Source of the DNA: Microbulbifer aggregans
Lineage (GTDB): Bacteria > Pseudomonadota > Gammaproteobacteria > Pseudomonadales > Cellvibrionaceae
Reading direction: 5' to 3'
Length of the DNA stretch: 64,000 bases
Assembly: GCF_001750105.1 (NCBI RefSeq)
Contig: NZ_CP014143.1
Location: 1,591,001 to 1,655,000, forward strand
A program made the translations under genes and the position numbers. How positions within the stretch are numbered: position 1 is the first letter of the stretch; each line of letters opens with the position of its first letter. Under the pieces are notes generated by a model. That model searched no databases. It saw nothing but the letters and a program-made list of their open reading frames with translations, and was not told the DNA's origin. Below are positions 20,625 through 30,144 of this stretch, piece after piece.

Positions 20625-20697
20625 GGGGCATGATGCCCCATTTGCAGGGAGGAGGCGAGCGGCTGCGGCCTTTGGGGCATCCACTGGTGGATGCCCC
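20625..20697. repeat. GGGGCATC hairpins between pdsO and pdsR
   Basis: A short palindrome GGGGCAT-G-ATGCCCC (20625-20639) is followed by a perfect 10-bp stem GGGGCATCCA (20674-20683) / TGGATGCCCC (20688-20697) with loop CTGG. No T-run follows on the minus strand, so this is not a plain intrinsic terminator; it could be an mRNA processing or stability element. Confidence 0.5.
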
Positions 20698-20730
20698 GGC
20701 AGAGGTCTGGAAAGCCTGGTGTGGGTGGGC

Positions 20731-21420
20731 TCAGAGTCCGGCGGTGGACTCTGGCACGACGAAGTGGATGTCGACGCGGCGCTCCATGGCGTAGGCGTCG
20801 ATGTCGCCGCGGGGGGCCTGGGAGTAAGTGGCACCGAGTGCCTTGCGGCTGATTCTTGCGCTGTCGATGCCCCTGGCAGTCAGTGCCCGCTGCACGCTCA
20901 GTGCACGCTGGTCCGAAAGCACGTTGTTGTAGCCGTCGCTACCGCGGGGATCGGAATGCCCCTCCAGCTGGATTTGCAGCTGTGGGTGGCGCTGAAGGAA
21001 CTCGGTGAGCGCCGAGATCTGGTGCAGCTGGGTTTCGGCCAGCTGGTCGTTACCGGTGGTGAAAAAGAGCTGGAATTGCAGGCTGTCAGCGGCCAGCTGG
21101 TTGGCATCGTTAGCCGAGAGGCGCGCTGCGTCCAGTTGGTGGGCCAGGTTTTCCAGTTCGCTGCGGCTCTCTGTGAGTTGTGATGCCAGCATGGTTGCCT
21201 CTTCTGCCTGTTTAATCTGCTCGCCCAGCCAGGCTCCACCAAGGGCGCCGGCGATAAATCCAATGGGGCCGCCAACTGCAGCGCCCGCGACTGCGGCGCC
21301 AGTGAAGGCGGTGGCCTGCTTGGCCGGGGTGAGTTTCGATCCTTGATACTCTGCGGTGTCCGCCTGGGCGCCCGATGCGATTACTGTTCCCAGGGTCACT
21401 GCGATTATTACTTTTTTCAC
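20731..21420 (-). CDS. pdsO: OmpA-family protein of sortase-type locus
   Basis: 229 residues from a GTG at 21420, which has an excellent AAGGAGAACGACA before it and opens directly with a signal peptide (KKVIIAVTLGTVIASGAQA). A start at 21459 would put 13 polar residues ahead of it and is less likely. After the signal come a glycine-zipper region (AAVAGAAVGGPIGFIAGALGG), a coiled-coil stretch (about 70-115) and a C-terminal OmpA-like peptidoglycan-binding domain with LEGHSDPRGSDGYNNVLSDQRA-type residues (key D, R pair). This is the architecture of the PdsO family found beside marine-type sortases. No sortase gene is found next to it. Confidence 0.85.
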   Translation of the reverse strand: MKKVIIAVTLGTVIASGAQADTAEYQGSKLTPAKQATAFTGAAVAGAAVGGPIGFIAGALGGAWLGEQIKQAEEATMLASQLTESRSELENLAHQLDAARLSANDANQLAADSLQFQLFFTTGNDQLAETQLHQISALTEFLQRHPQLQIQLEGHSDPRGSDGYNNVLSDQRALSVQRALTARGIDSARISRKALGATYSQAPRGDIDAYAMERRVDIHFVVPESTAGL

Positions 21421-21521
21421 TGTCGTTCTCCTTGCGGTAGTTTCAGTTTCGGCGGGCACCGTTTCTGGCCCGGTCGAGACTTATTTAAAGTCCGCAAGAA
21501 GGCATCGGCATGGCGCCGATG

Positions 21522-21531
21522 AGGCAAATCT
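21522..21531. promoter_or_regulatory. AGGCAAATCT repeat upstream of pdsO
   Basis: The decamer AGGCAAATCT also occurs at 21801-21810, upstream of the small membrane gene. Both copies lie about 80-110 bases before their starts in the same orientation. Candidate PdsR binding site. Confidence 0.4.
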
Positions 21532-21582
21532 GGGTGCAATTATGGCGAATGATGGCATCCGCCGGCCCGCGCACCCCGCGGG

Positions 21583-21720
21583 CTAATGCTGGCGCCGAAA
21601 CCGATGGTCTCGAGGCGTGTCTATCCGGACGCGAACCCGCTTCGGGCGGGGGCCTAGTGCCACGGCGACATACAGCAGGACTGCCAGCGCCAGGGCGATC
21701 AGTAAAGCGTTGATGGTCAT
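21583..21720 (-). CDS. 45-residue single-pass membrane peptide
   Basis: Short gene supported by a near-ideal ribosome site (AAGGAG, 7 bases before the ATG at 21720) and a protein-like product. It starts MTINALLIALALAVLLYVAVALG, a single hydrophobic helix, and continues as a strongly basic tail (PRPKRVRVRIDTPRDHRF). Positive charges after the helix suggest the C-terminus faces the cytoplasm. It is the first gene of the minus-strand run small peptide - pdsO - pdsR - pdsS and sits where a sortase or substrate gene might be expected. I do not recognise its family. Confidence 0.7.
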   Translation of the reverse strand: MTINALLIALALAVLLYVAVALGPRPKRVRVRIDTPRDHRFRRQH

Positions 21721-21773
21721 CCGTCATCTCCTTACGCCACCAGTCCTGTGCGGCGCGCCTTTCGCTCTTCCTG

Positions 21774-21810
21774 AGTATAGTTTGCCTGTGACCACGCGGT
21801 AGGCAAATCT
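21774..21810 (-). promoter_or_regulatory. Control region of small peptide/pds genes
   Basis: On minus, a good -10 box TATACT (21774-21779) has no recognisable -35. In its place lies an inverted repeat, TTTGCCT (21781-21787) / AGGCAAA (21801-21807), whose right arm is part of the AGGCAAATCT decamer repeated at 21522. A poor -35 overlaid by an inverted repeat suggests activator dependence. Confidence 0.4.
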
Positions 21811-21868
21811 GCAGGCTTGGCGGCGTCCGGGCCCGTTTTTTGCGGTAGACTTGCCGGCCTTTCCACCA

Positions 21869-23500
21869 ATGCCGTCTCCGGGAGTCAGTGAATTGTCCTC
21901 AGAGTCCGCCAGCGACGAAAAGTCCACCGCTTCGCGCGCCCCCGGGCTGCTGCGCGGGAGTTCCGTGGTTGGCGGGGCAACCCTGCTGTCCCGTGTCATG
22001 GGGCTGGCGCGGGACATGGTGTTCGCACGCTTTGCCGGCGCCGGGGACGCGGCCGATGCTTTCTTCGTCGCCTTCAAGATCCCCAACTTCTTCCGCCGCC
22101 TGTTCGCCGAGGGCGCCTTCGCCCAGGCCTTTGTACCGGTGCTGGCGGAGTATAGGCAGAAAGGCGGCATCGCCGCGGCCCGTGAGCTCAACGACCGGGT
22201 GGCCGGAGCCCTTGGCGGCACCCTGCTGCTGGTGACCCTGTTCGGTATCCTGTGCGCGCCGCTGGTGGCGGGAATTTTCGCATTCGGATGGTGGTGGGAC
22301 GGCAGTGAGCGGGAAAAGTTCGCTCTGGCCACCGACATGCTGCGCATCACCTTCCCCTACCTGATGCTGATTTCCCTGACTGGCTTTGCCGGGGCTGTGC
22401 TCAACAGTTTCGATCGCTTTGCTGTTCCTGCCCTGACTCCCGTGCTGCTCAATCTGGTGTTGATCGGCGCTGCTGTGATCGGTACCCGCTGGTTCGAGCC
22501 GCCGATCATGGCGCTGGCCTGGGGTGTGCTGGCCGCCGGGGTGGTGCAGTTGCTGTTCCAAGTGCCATTCCTGGTGCGCATGGGGCTCTTGCCCAGGCCC
22601 AAGTGGGACTGGCGCTATCCGGGTGTTCGCAAGATCCTGCGCCTGATGGCGCCGGCGATCTTCGGTGTCTCGGTCACCCAGATCAGTCTGGTGCTGGATA
22701 CGGTGCTGGCCTCCTTCCTGCCCACGGGCAGCGTGTCCTGGCTGTATTTCTCCGACCGGCTCGTCGAGTTGCCGCTTGGCGTGTTCGGGGTGGCCGTGGC
22801 GACCGTGATCCTGCCGAACCTGTCGCGGCAGCACGTAGGGGGCGATCCGCAGCGCTTCAGCCAGACACTGGATTGGGCGTTGCGCTCGGTGACCCTGATA
22901 TCCCTGCCGGCGGCGCTGGCGCTGATCGTGCTGGCCGAGCCCCTGCTGACCACGCTGTTCCAGTACGGGCGCATGGAGCCCCGGGATATGGCGATGGCCG
23001 CCTGGTCACTGCGTGCCTACGCATTGGGCCTGCTGGGCTTCATGTTGATCAAGGTGCTGGCGCCGGGCTACTTCGCCCGTCAGGACACCTATACCCCGGT
23101 GCGCTTCGGCCTGATCGCCATCGCCGCCAAGATGCTGCTGAGCCTCGCCTTCGTCATTCCGCTGCACCACTATTTCCGCCTCGGACACATGGGGCTGGCA
23201 CTGGCCACCGCGGCCCAGGCCGCCCTTAATGCGTGGTTGTTGTTCAAGGGGCTGCGCCGCGACCAGGTTTATCGGCCGGAGCGGGGTTGGGCGGTGTTCC
23301 TGCTGCGCCTGATGGCCGCCAACCTGGCCATGGTGGGCCTGTTGCTGGGTGCACTGGCGGTGTGGCCCGAGTGGAGTGACTGGTCCTGGTGGGAGCGTGC
23401 GTGGCGGATGGGCGTACTGGTTGCGGGTGGCGGAGGCGCCTACCTGTTGGTGCTGCTCGTCAGCGGTCTGCGCCCCCGCCATTTCCGACCTCAGGCCTAG
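21869..23500 (+). CDS. murJ: Lipid II flippase MurJ
   Basis: About 543 residues with fourteen hydrophobic segments of the MOP/MVF superfamily. It moves lipid II across the inner membrane for peptidoglycan synthesis. The N-terminal SSVVGGATLLSRVMGLARDMVFAR and AFFVAFKIPNFFRRLFAEGAFAQAFVPVL segments are diagnostic; conserved arginines in these are visible. The start is uncertain: ATG at 21869 lacks a ribosome site, while a TTG at 21893 has GGGAGTCAGTGAA before it and would give about 535 residues. It is followed by ribF as in Pseudomonas; pds genes lie between it and rpsT here. Confidence 0.95.
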   Translation: MPSPGVSELSSESASDEKSTASRAPGLLRGSSVVGGATLLSRVMGLARDMVFARFAGAGDAADAFFVAFKIPNFFRRLFAEGAFAQAFVPVLAEYRQKGGIAAARELNDRVAGALGGTLLLVTLFGILCAPLVAGIFAFGWWWDGSEREKFALATDMLRITFPYLMLISLTGFAGAVLNSFDRFAVPALTPVLLNLVLIGAAVIGTRWFEPPIMALAWGVLAAGVVQLLFQVPFLVRMGLLPRPKWDWRYPGVRKILRLMAPAIFGVSVTQISLVLDTVLASFLPTGSVSWLYFSDRLVELPLGVFGVAVATVILPNLSRQHVGGDPQRFSQTLDWALRSVTLISLPAALALIVLAEPLLTTLFQYGRMEPRDMAMAAWSLRAYALGLLGFMLIKVLAPGYFARQDTYTPVRFGLIAIAAKMLLSLAFVIPLHHYFRLGHMGLALATAAQAALNAWLLFKGLRRDQVYRPERGWAVFLLRLMAANLAMVGLLLGALAVWPEWSDWSWWERAWRMGVLVAGGGGAYLLVLLVSGLRPRHFRPQA

Positions 23501-23520
23501 CATTGCCGCGGTCGCGGCCA

Positions 23521-23549
23521 CTGACCGCACACCCCGAATCCGCTATACT
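23521..23549 (+). promoter_or_regulatory. Promoter for ribF-ileS-lspA-fkpB-ispH
   Basis: CTGACC (23521-23526), 17-base spacer, TATACT (23544-23549), about 35 bases before the ribF start. Confidence 0.55.
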
Positions 23550-23583
23550 GCGGCGCTCAATTTTGTGAGGATGGGAAAGCCCC

Positions 23584-24573
23584 TTGGTCCAGGAGCGCGA
23601 ACTGATCCGCGGGTTGCACAACCTGCGTCCCCGCCACCGCGGTTGTGTGGCCACTATCGGCTCGTTCGATGGGGTGCACCGCGGACACCAGGCGATCATT
23701 GCGCAGGTTCGCGAACGGGCGCGCGAGCACGGTGTGCCCTCGGTGGCCATGATCTTCGAGCCCCAGCCCCACGAGTTCTTCTCTGGTGAGCGGGCCCCGG
23801 CGCGGCTGATGCGCTTCAAGGAGAAGGTGCAGGCGCTATTTGATGCGGGTATCGACCGCGTGCTGTGCCTGTACTTTAACGGGCACCTGCGCAGTCTCAG
23901 CGGCGAGGCCTTTATCCGGCAGATCCTGGTCGATGGTCTGGATATCCGTCACCTGGTGGTGGGGGACGATTTCCGCTTCGGCTGTGACCGCAGCGGCGAC
24001 TACCAGTTGTTGCAGAAGCACGGCGCCGAGGCGGGCTATACGGTGGAGGATACCGCCACCGTGGAAATCCGTGGCGAGCGGGTCAGTAGCACCCGCATCC
24101 GCCAGGCCCTGGAGAGCGGGGACTTTGAACTGGCGGAAACCCTGCTGGGCAAGCCCTACCAGATTACCGGCCGCGTGGCCCCCGGCCGTGCCCTGGGTCG
24201 CCAGCTGGGTGCGCCGACCGCGAACGTACGGCTGCACCGCTACCGCTCACCGTTGGTGGGTGTTTACACCGTGCGGGTGCGGGCCACCGATGGCAGTGAA
24301 CTGGCAGCCGGGCGTCGGGAGGTGGACGGGGTGGCCAATGTGGGCTTTCGCCCCACGGTGGAGGGCGAGGGCGCCCAGCCACTGCTGGAGGTCAACCTGT
24401 TCGACTTTAGCGGTGATCTCTATGGCCGCGAGCTGGCGGTGGAGTTCTGCCACAAGTTGCGGGACGAGGAGAAGTTTGACTCCCTCGAGATTCTCAAGGC
24501 GCAGATTGCCCAGGATATCCGCGATGCACGGGCCTGGTTTGATCAGCACCCCCGGCCATCGGATGCCCGCTGA
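23584..24573 (+). CDS. ribF: Bifunctional riboflavin kinase/FAD synthetase
   Basis: 329 residues; the usual length is about 310. It converts riboflavin to FMN and FMN to FAD. N-terminal nucleotidyltransferase domain (about 20-190): TIGSFDGVHRGHQAII with the G-x-F-D-G-V-H-x-G-H pattern, and ISSTxIR-like VSSTRIRQAL. C-terminal riboflavin kinase domain (about 200-320): GRALGRQLGAPTANV and GVYTVRV. The start codon is TTG at 23584 with a loose GAGGATGGGA upstream. First gene of a housekeeping operon conserved in gammaproteobacteria. Confidence 0.96.
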   Translation: MVQERELIRGLHNLRPRHRGCVATIGSFDGVHRGHQAIIAQVRERAREHGVPSVAMIFEPQPHEFFSGERAPARLMRFKEKVQALFDAGIDRVLCLYFNGHLRSLSGEAFIRQILVDGLDIRHLVVGDDFRFGCDRSGDYQLLQKHGAEAGYTVEDTATVEIRGERVSSTRIRQALESGDFELAETLLGKPYQITGRVAPGRALGRQLGAPTANVRLHRYRSPLVGVYTVRVRATDGSELAAGRREVDGVANVGFRPTVEGEGAQPLLEVNLFDFSGDLYGRELAVEFCHKLRDEEKFDSLEILKAQIAQDIRDARAWFDQHPRPSDAR

Positions 24574-24623
24574 ATCCACGGCCCAACAACAAATTTCCAG
24601 TCTAGAGCTGAAGTAAATACCCA

Positions 24624-27428
24624 ATGACCGATTACAAAGCGACTCTGAACCTGCCCCATACCGATTTCCCCATGCGCGGTAACCTGCCGCAGCGGGAGCC
24701 GGCCACGCTCAAGCAGTGGCAGGAGGGCAAGCTCTACGAAAAAATCCGCGCGGCCCGCGCCGGACGCGAGCAGTTCATCCTGCACGATGGCCCTCCCTAC
24801 GCGAACGGTGATATTCACATCGGTCACTCGGTCAACAAAATCCTCAAGGACATCATCGTCAAGTCCAAGACCATGAGCGGCTATGACGCGCCCTATGTGC
24901 CGGGCTGGGACTGTCACGGTCTGCCCATCGAACACCGCGTCGAGAAGAAGATCGGCAAGGCGGGCGCCAAAGTCGACCACCGCACTTTCCGTCAGAAGTG
25001 CCGCGAGTACGCCGCCAAGCAGGTGGAGGGTCAGAAGAAAGACTTTATCCGTCTGGGGGTGTTCGGTGAGTGGGACAATCCCTACCGCACCATGGATTTC
25101 CAGTTCGAGGCGGACATCATCCGTGCCCTCGGCCGCATCGTGAACAACGGCCATCTGGCCCGCGGCTTCAAGCCGGTTTACTGGAGCGTGGTTGGCGCCT
25201 CCGCCCTGGCCGAAGCAGAGGTGGAGTATCAGGACAAAACCTCCTTCTCCATCGACGTCTGCTACCCGGTTACCGAAGAGACGGCACTGGCGATTGCCGA
25301 TGCTGCCGGTGGCCATGCGGGCGATGGTGAGCTGTCAGTGGTCATCTGGACCACCACTCCCTGGACCCTGCCATCCAGTCAGGCGATCTCCGTCAACGGT
25401 GAGCTGGAGTATGTGGTGGTACAGGTAGGCGATCGCCGCCTGCTGATGGCCGAAGAGCTGAAAGACGCAGTGCTGGAGCGCGCCGGCCTCGAGGGCAAGG
25501 TAGTCGGTCATATCCGCGGCGCAGCCCTGGAGCACCTGAAAGTCCATCACCCGTTCTACGACAAGACTCTGCCCATCGTACTGGGGGATCACGTCACCAC
25601 CGACGCCGGTACCGGCTGCGTGCACACGGCACCGGACCATGGCCCGGACGATTTCCAGGTGGGCAAGAAATACGGCATTGAGACCCTGAACTACGTCGAC
25701 GAGAACGGCGTCTACCGCGACAGCGTGCCGCTGTTTGCCGGTGAGCACGTGTACAAGGTGGATGAGAAGATCGTCGAGACCCTGAAAGAGAAGGGCACGC
25801 TCTTGCACGAGGGCAAGCTGGTACATAGTTACCCGCATTGCTGGCGCACCAAGACGCCGCTGATCTACCGCGCGACCCCGCAGTGGTTTGTCAGCATGCA
25901 GCAGAACGACCTGCTGGATCATGCTCAGAAAGCTGCGGACGAAGTGCAGTGGATCCCCGGTTGGGGCAAGGCCCGCATCGACGCCATGCTGGACGCGAGC
26001 CCGGACTGGTGTATCTCTCGCCAGCGTACCTGGGGCGTGCCCATTGCCCTGTTCGTGCACAAAGAGACCCATGAAATCCACCCGGACACTCCGGCACTGA
26101 TGGACCAGGTTGCCCAGCGTGTCGAGGAGGGAGGTATGGATGTCTGGTTCGACCTGGACCCGGCCGAGCTGCTCGGCGACGAGGCGGACCAGTATCAGAA
26201 GGTGACCGATACCCTGGATGTCTGGTTCGACTCCGGCGTGACCCACTATGCGGTGCTGGAGCGCCGTGACGGGCTGCGCTTCCCCGCAGACCTGTATCTG
26301 GAAGGTTCTGACCAGCACCGTGGCTGGTTCCAGTCCTCACTGAAGACATCCATCGCCATCAACGACTGCGCGCCTTATAAGCAAGTGCTGACCCACGGCT
26401 TCACCGTGGATGCCGAAGGCCGCAAGATGTCCAAATCCATCGGCAACACCGTGGCGCCCCAGGATGTGATCAACAAGCTGGGTGCGGATGTACTGCGCCT
26501 GTGGGTCGCGGCCACCGATTTCAGTGGCGAGATGGCGGTCTCCGACGAGATCCTGAAGCGCACCGCTGACTCCTACCGCCGCCTGCGCAACACCGCGCGC
26601 TTCTTCCTGTCGAACCTGGCCGGTTTCGATCCGGAAAAAGATTTGCTGCCGGCAGAAGACCTGCTGGCGCTGGATCGCTGGGCGATCGACAAGGCGGCGC
26701 GCCTGCAGGACGAGATCATCGCGGCCTACGACAACTACCAGTTCCACCAGATCTACCAGAAGCTGCATAACTTCTGTGTGGTGGAGATGGGCGGTTTCTA
26801 TCTCGATATCCTCAAGGACCGTCAGTACACCACCCGCGAGGACAGTGTTGCCCGACGCTCTGCGCAAACTGCCCTTTATCATATCGTGCAGGCCTTCACC
26901 CGCTGGGTGGCGCCGATTCTGAGCTTTACCGCCGACGAACTATGGCAGTTCATCCCCGGCGAGAAGGGCGAGAGTGTGTTCCTGGAAGAGTGGTACCCAC
27001 TGGAGAAGCTGCCGGCTGAGGCAGATAAAGGTGCGGAGTTCTGGGCCGAAATCGCGCGGGTCAAAACTGCCGTGAACAAGGTGCTCGAGGAACAGCGCAA
27101 CGCCGGCCAGATCGGTGGGTCCCTGCAAGCTGCAGTGACCCTGTATGCCGATGACGCCCTGCGGGAGAAACTCTGTGCACTGGAAGACGAGCTGCGTTTT
27201 GTATTGATCTGCTCTTCCACTAACGTCCAGCGTCTGAGTGACGCGGCCGGCGCCCACGACACCGAGCTGGAAGGCCTCAAGGTGGATGTGCGCAAGGTGG
27301 ATCATCCGAAGTGCGCGCGCTGCTGGCACTACCGCGCCGATGTCGGCTCTGTGCCGGAGTACCCGGAGATCTGTGGCCGTTGCGTGGAGAATGTGGCCGG
27401 CACCGGTGAGGAACGGCACTATGCCTAA
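24624..27428 (+). CDS. ileS: Isoleucyl-tRNA synthetase
   Basis: 934 residues (E. coli 938), class I synthetase charging tRNA-Ile. Signature HIGH is seen at [11 protein letters not shown] (about residues 58-68) and KMSKS at [10 protein letters not shown] (about 600). The editing CP1 domain lies between them ([24 protein letters not shown]). The C-terminal zinc finger has CARCWHYR and CGRC. This is the bacterial type rather than the mupirocin-resistant eukaryote-like type. The stop overlaps the lspA start by 8 bases, indicating translational coupling. Confidence 0.98.
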   Translation: MTDYKATLNLPHTDFPMRGNLPQREPATLKQWQEGKLYEKIRAARAGREQFILHDGPPYANGDIHIGHSVNKILKDIIVKSKTMSGYDAPYVPGWDCHGLPIEHRVEKKIGKAGAKVDHRTFRQKCREYAAKQVEGQKKDFIRLGVFGEWDNPYRTMDFQFEADIIRALGRIVNNGHLARGFKPVYWSVVGASALAEAEVEYQDKTSFSIDVCYPVTEETALAIADAAGGHAGDGELSVVIWTTTPWTLPSSQAISVNGELEYVVVQVGDRRLLMAEELKDAVLERAGLEGKVVGHIRGAALEHLKVHHPFYDKTLPIVLGDHVTTDAGTGCVHTAPDHGPDDFQVGKKYGIETLNYVDENGVYRDSVPLFAGEHVYKVDEKIVETLKEKGTLLHEGKLVHSYPHCWRTKTPLIYRATPQWFVSMQQNDLLDHAQKAADEVQWIPGWGKARIDAMLDASPDWCISRQRTWGVPIALFVHKETHEIHPDTPALMDQVAQRVEEGGMDVWFDLDPAELLGDEADQYQKVTDTLDVWFDSGVTHYAVLERRDGLRFPADLYLEGSDQHRGWFQSSLKTSIAINDCAPYKQVLTHGFTVDAEGRKMSKSIGNTVAPQDVINKLGADVLRLWVAATDFSGEMAVSDEILKRTADSYRRLRNTARFFLSNLAGFDPEKDLLPAEDLLALDRWAIDKAARLQDEIIAAYDNYQFHQIYQKLHNFCVVEMGGFYLDILKDRQYTTREDSVARRSAQTALYHIVQAFTRWVAPILSFTADELWQFIPGEKGESVFLEEWYPLEKLPAEADKGAEFWAEIARVKTAVNKVLEEQRNAGQIGGSLQAAVTLYADDALREKLCALEDELRFVLICSSTNVQRLSDAAGAHDTELEGLKVDVRKVDHPKCARCWHYRADVGSVPEYPEICGRCVENVAGTGEERHYA

Positions 27429-27951
27429 ATCGTTTAAGTCTCCTTCTCTGCTTGGCCACCCGTGGCACTGGTACTGGCTGGCGCTGGCGGTAATTGCGCT
27501 GGATATCGTCACCAAGGTGTGGGCGGTGGAGCGTTTCATGTACGGCCCGGAACTGCAGATTATTCCCGGCCTGTTGCAGTTTACCTATGCGGAAAACTAC
27601 GGCGCTGCCTTCAGTTTCCTCGCCGACGCCGGTGGCTGGCAGCGCTGGTTTTTTGGCGCCGTGGCCCTGGGCTTTAGCGCAATGGTGATTGTATGGCTTT
27701 GGCGGCTACCGGCGGCCAAGCGTTGGGAGCCAATTGCCCTGGCCCTGATTCTCGGTGGTGCCATCGGCAATCTGTGGGATCGCATCCTGCTGGGCTATGT
27801 GCGTGACTTTATTTCTGTTTACTACGGCAGCTGGCACTTCCCCGTGTTTAACGTAGCCGATATGGCCATCAGCATCGGCGCCGCCATGCTGGTGATCGAG
27901 TTGCTGTTTTTTGCCGAATCCAAAGACGCTGAGAAAAGCGCAGAAGTTTAG
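27421..27951 (+). CDS. lspA: Lipoprotein signal peptidase (signal peptidase II)
   Basis: 176 residues with four hydrophobic segments. An inner-membrane aspartic protease that cleaves the signal peptide of prolipoproteins, such as BamD in this window, after lipidation. Catalytic aspartates are visible in [11 protein letters not shown] and [18 protein letters not shown] is also a family motif. The ATG at 27421 lies inside the end of ileS; a longer open frame upstream is only the ileS region read out of frame. Confidence 0.97.
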   Translation: MPKSFKSPSLLGHPWHWYWLALAVIALDIVTKVWAVERFMYGPELQIIPGLLQFTYAENYGAAFSFLADAGGWQRWFFGAVALGFSAMVIVWLWRLPAAKRWEPIALALILGGAIGNLWDRILLGYVRDFISVYYGSWHFPVFNVADMAISIGAAMLVIELLFFAESKDAEKSAEV

Positions 27952-27956
27952 AAAGT

Positions 27957-28397
27957 ATGAGTAACAACGTAATCGGCGAGCACAGCCGCGTCACCCTGCA
28001 TTTCAGCCTCAAACTGGACGATGGCAGCGAGGTGGATTCCACCTTCAAGGGAGACCCCGCTACTTTCAGTGTCGGCGACGGCAGCCTGCTGCCCGGATTC
28101 GAGAAGGCGCTGTTTGGTCTGCAGGCCGGAGATGAGGCGGAGATCGAGATTCCGCCGGAAGCCGGCTTCGGCCAGCGCAATCCTTCCAATCTCCAGAAAG
28201 TGCGCCGCGATCACTTCTCCCCGGATCTGGAGCTGGAGCCTGGCCTGGTGGTGTCTTTCGACAACGGCAGCGGCGAACTCCCCGGTGTGATCCGCGAGGT
28301 GGGCGACGACGAAGTGACCGTCGACTTCAACCATCCACTGGCAGGCCAGACGCTGAACTTCCACGTAAAAATTATCGAGGTGGCCTCCGTCAACTGA
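27957..28397 (+). CDS. fkpB: FKBP-type peptidyl-prolyl isomerase (SlpA family)
   Basis: 146 residues. FKBP with an inserted-in-flap chaperone domain, the SlpA/FkpB type: LHFSLKLDDGSEVDST, FSVGDGSLLPGFEKALFGLQAGD and VDFNHPLAGQTLNFHVKI are typical. Cytoplasmic proline isomerase/chaperone. It starts 5 bases after lspA and precedes ispH, the standard order. Confidence 0.95.
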   Translation: MSNNVIGEHSRVTLHFSLKLDDGSEVDSTFKGDPATFSVGDGSLLPGFEKALFGLQAGDEAEIEIPPEAGFGQRNPSNLQKVRRDHFSPDLELEPGLVVSFDNGSGELPGVIREVGDDEVTVDFNHPLAGQTLNFHVKIIEVASVN

Positions 28398-28445
28398 GGG
28401 GCTGAGGGTGACCCATGACCTGGGCCCCGAACAAGGTGACAGACT

Positions 28446-29378
28446 ATGCAAATCCGACTGGCAAATCCCCGCGGTTTCTGTGCCGGCGTCGATCGTGCGA
28501 TCGATATCGTCAATCGCGCCCTCGATGTCTTTGGTGCGCCCATCTATGTTCGCCACGAAGTGGTGCACAACAAATTCGTGGTGGACAGCCTGCGTGAGCG
28601 CGGCGCTATCTTCGTGGATGAGCTCTCCGAAGTGCCGGACGACGTGATCGTGATTTTTAGTGCGCACGGTGTTTCCAAGGCCGTGCAGCAGGAAGCCGCC
28701 GACCGCGGCCTGCGTGTGTTCGATGCCACCTGTCCGCTGGTGACCAAGGTGCATATGGAAGTGAGCAAATTCAGCAGCGAGGGCAGCGAGTGCATACTCA
28801 TCGGTCATGCTGGCCACCCGGAGGTGGAGGGCACCATGGGGCAGTACGATGTCAGTGCCGGCGGCTCCATCTATCTGGTCGAGGACGAAGAAGATGTGGC
28901 TCGCCTGCAGGTAAAAGACGAGAACAATCTTTCTTTTGTTACCCAGACCACCCTGTCCATGGATGACACTGCCAAAGTGATTGATGCACTGCGCGCACGT
29001 TTTCCCGATATCCGCGGTCCGCGCAAAGACGACATCTGCTACGCCACCCAGAACCGCCAGGATGCGGTGCGCCAGCTGGCGCTGGAGAGTGACCTGGTGC
29101 TGGTGGTGGGCAGCCCCAACAGCTCTAACTCCAATCGCCTGCGGGAACTGGCGGAGCGCTGCGGTGCTTCGGCCATGCTGATCGATGGCGCCGGTGATAT
29201 CGATCCGGCGTGGCTGGAAGGCAAGCAGGCTATCGGTATCACCGCCGGTGCGTCCGCTCCTGAAGTTTTGGTTCAGGGCGTCATCGAGCGCTTGCAGCAA
29301 CTGGGGGCGCAGTTACCAGAAGAGATGTCTGGCCGCGAGGAGAATATTCGTTTCTCGCTGCCAAAAGAGCTGCGTTAG
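28446..29378 (+). CDS. ispH: 4-hydroxy-3-methylbut-2-enyl diphosphate reductase
   Basis: 310 residues. Last enzyme of the MEP isoprenoid pathway; a [4Fe-4S] enzyme reducing HMBPP to IPP and DMAPP. The three cluster cysteines are visible in [25 protein letters not shown] and [12 protein letters not shown]. Substrate-binding residues are in [22 protein letters not shown] and [11 protein letters not shown]. It ends the ribF operon; I see no clear hairpin terminator before the pilin genes, which start 258 bases later. Confidence 0.98.
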   Translation: MQIRLANPRGFCAGVDRAIDIVNRALDVFGAPIYVRHEVVHNKFVVDSLRERGAIFVDELSEVPDDVIVIFSAHGVSKAVQQEAADRGLRVFDATCPLVTKVHMEVSKFSSEGSECILIGHAGHPEVEGTMGQYDVSAGGSIYLVEDEEDVARLQVKDENNLSFVTQTTLSMDDTAKVIDALRARFPDIRGPRKDDICYATQNRQDAVRQLALESDLVLVVGSPNSSNSNRLRELAERCGASAMLIDGAGDIDPAWLEGKQAIGITAGASAPEVLVQGVIERLQQLGAQLPEEMSGREENIRFSLPKELR

Positions 29379-29636
29379 AGAGGTGTTACACGCCCGTTTT
29401 CGCCAGGGAAGGTGAAACCCATTCGGAACCATGCCGCGTATTTCTACCCCGCTGTTGGCAATTCCGCCGATCTCCTGGCATCAAACGCCAAACCTCCTGC
29501 TATTTTCTTGCCCGCTCGTCTGTTGAGCACGACCTTTGATCCCTCTCGGTAGCATCCTGCGCCAACCTGTATTGCGCCGACGTCGACGCTAACGGTAAAA
29601 AAAGGCGTCGTCTAACGACTGCAGGAAGCAACAATA

Positions 29637-30134
29637 ATGATGAATGGATTCAGCAAGCGCGCCGGGTTTACCCTGGTGGAGCTGCTTATCACCGTGGCGA
29701 TTCTGGCTATCGTAACTGCCCTGGCCGCCCCCTCTTTTAATGACCTTATTCAGCGCAACAAGCGAACCGCTTGTGCGAACGCCCTCGTGGGTGTGCTGCA
29801 GCTGGCGCGCAGCGAAGCCGTTCGCGTGGTCGCCCCCGTCACCGTTACCGCGCCTTCCGGCATCGCAGCCGGCGTGACCGTGTACCGCGATCTCGATGGT
29901 GGCAGTGATGTTGATCCCGATGAGGTACTTCGGCGGACCAGCAGCTGCAATGGCCCTTCCGTTTCAGTCGCCAGCGGCAGTATCGATTTTTCCTACCTGC
30001 CTGACGGTCAGACCAGCATGCCGGGTCTGCTTGAGATCGAGATTTGTGAAGACTCTACGAGTGGTGAGACCGGACGGAAACTGAGTGTCCTGTCTACAGG
30101 CGTACTCCAAAGCATGCCGCTCACCTGTAGCTAA
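29637..30134 (+). CDS. fimT: Type IV pilus minor pilin FimT/FimU (copy 1)
   Basis: 165 residues. Type III prepilin leader MMNGFSKRAG, cleavage before FTLVELLITVAILAIV, with Glu5 present for pilus assembly. GspH/FimT-type C-terminal domain with a late Cys pair (SSC, CEDS) and final CS. Minor pilins of this group help prime pilus assembly and carry PilY1 to the tip. AGGAAG lies 11 bases before the first ATG. Its globular part differs markedly from copy 2 (35877-36401), unlike pilV and pilW, which hardly differ. Confidence 0.9.
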   Translation: MMNGFSKRAGFTLVELLITVAILAIVTALAAPSFNDLIQRNKRTACANALVGVLQLARSEAVRVVAPVTVTAPSGIAAGVTVYRDLDGGSDVDPDEVLRRTSSCNGPSVSVASGSIDFSYLPDGQTSMPGLLEIEICEDSTSGETGRKLSVLSTGVLQSMPLTCS

Positions 30135-30144
30135 GGAGGAAGCC

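Noticed and set aside
29379..29636. Sigma-54 promoter for the minor pilin block
   Set aside because: TGGCA-type elements are present, but none has the TTGC element at the right spacing. The known PilR target is pilA, which is not here.
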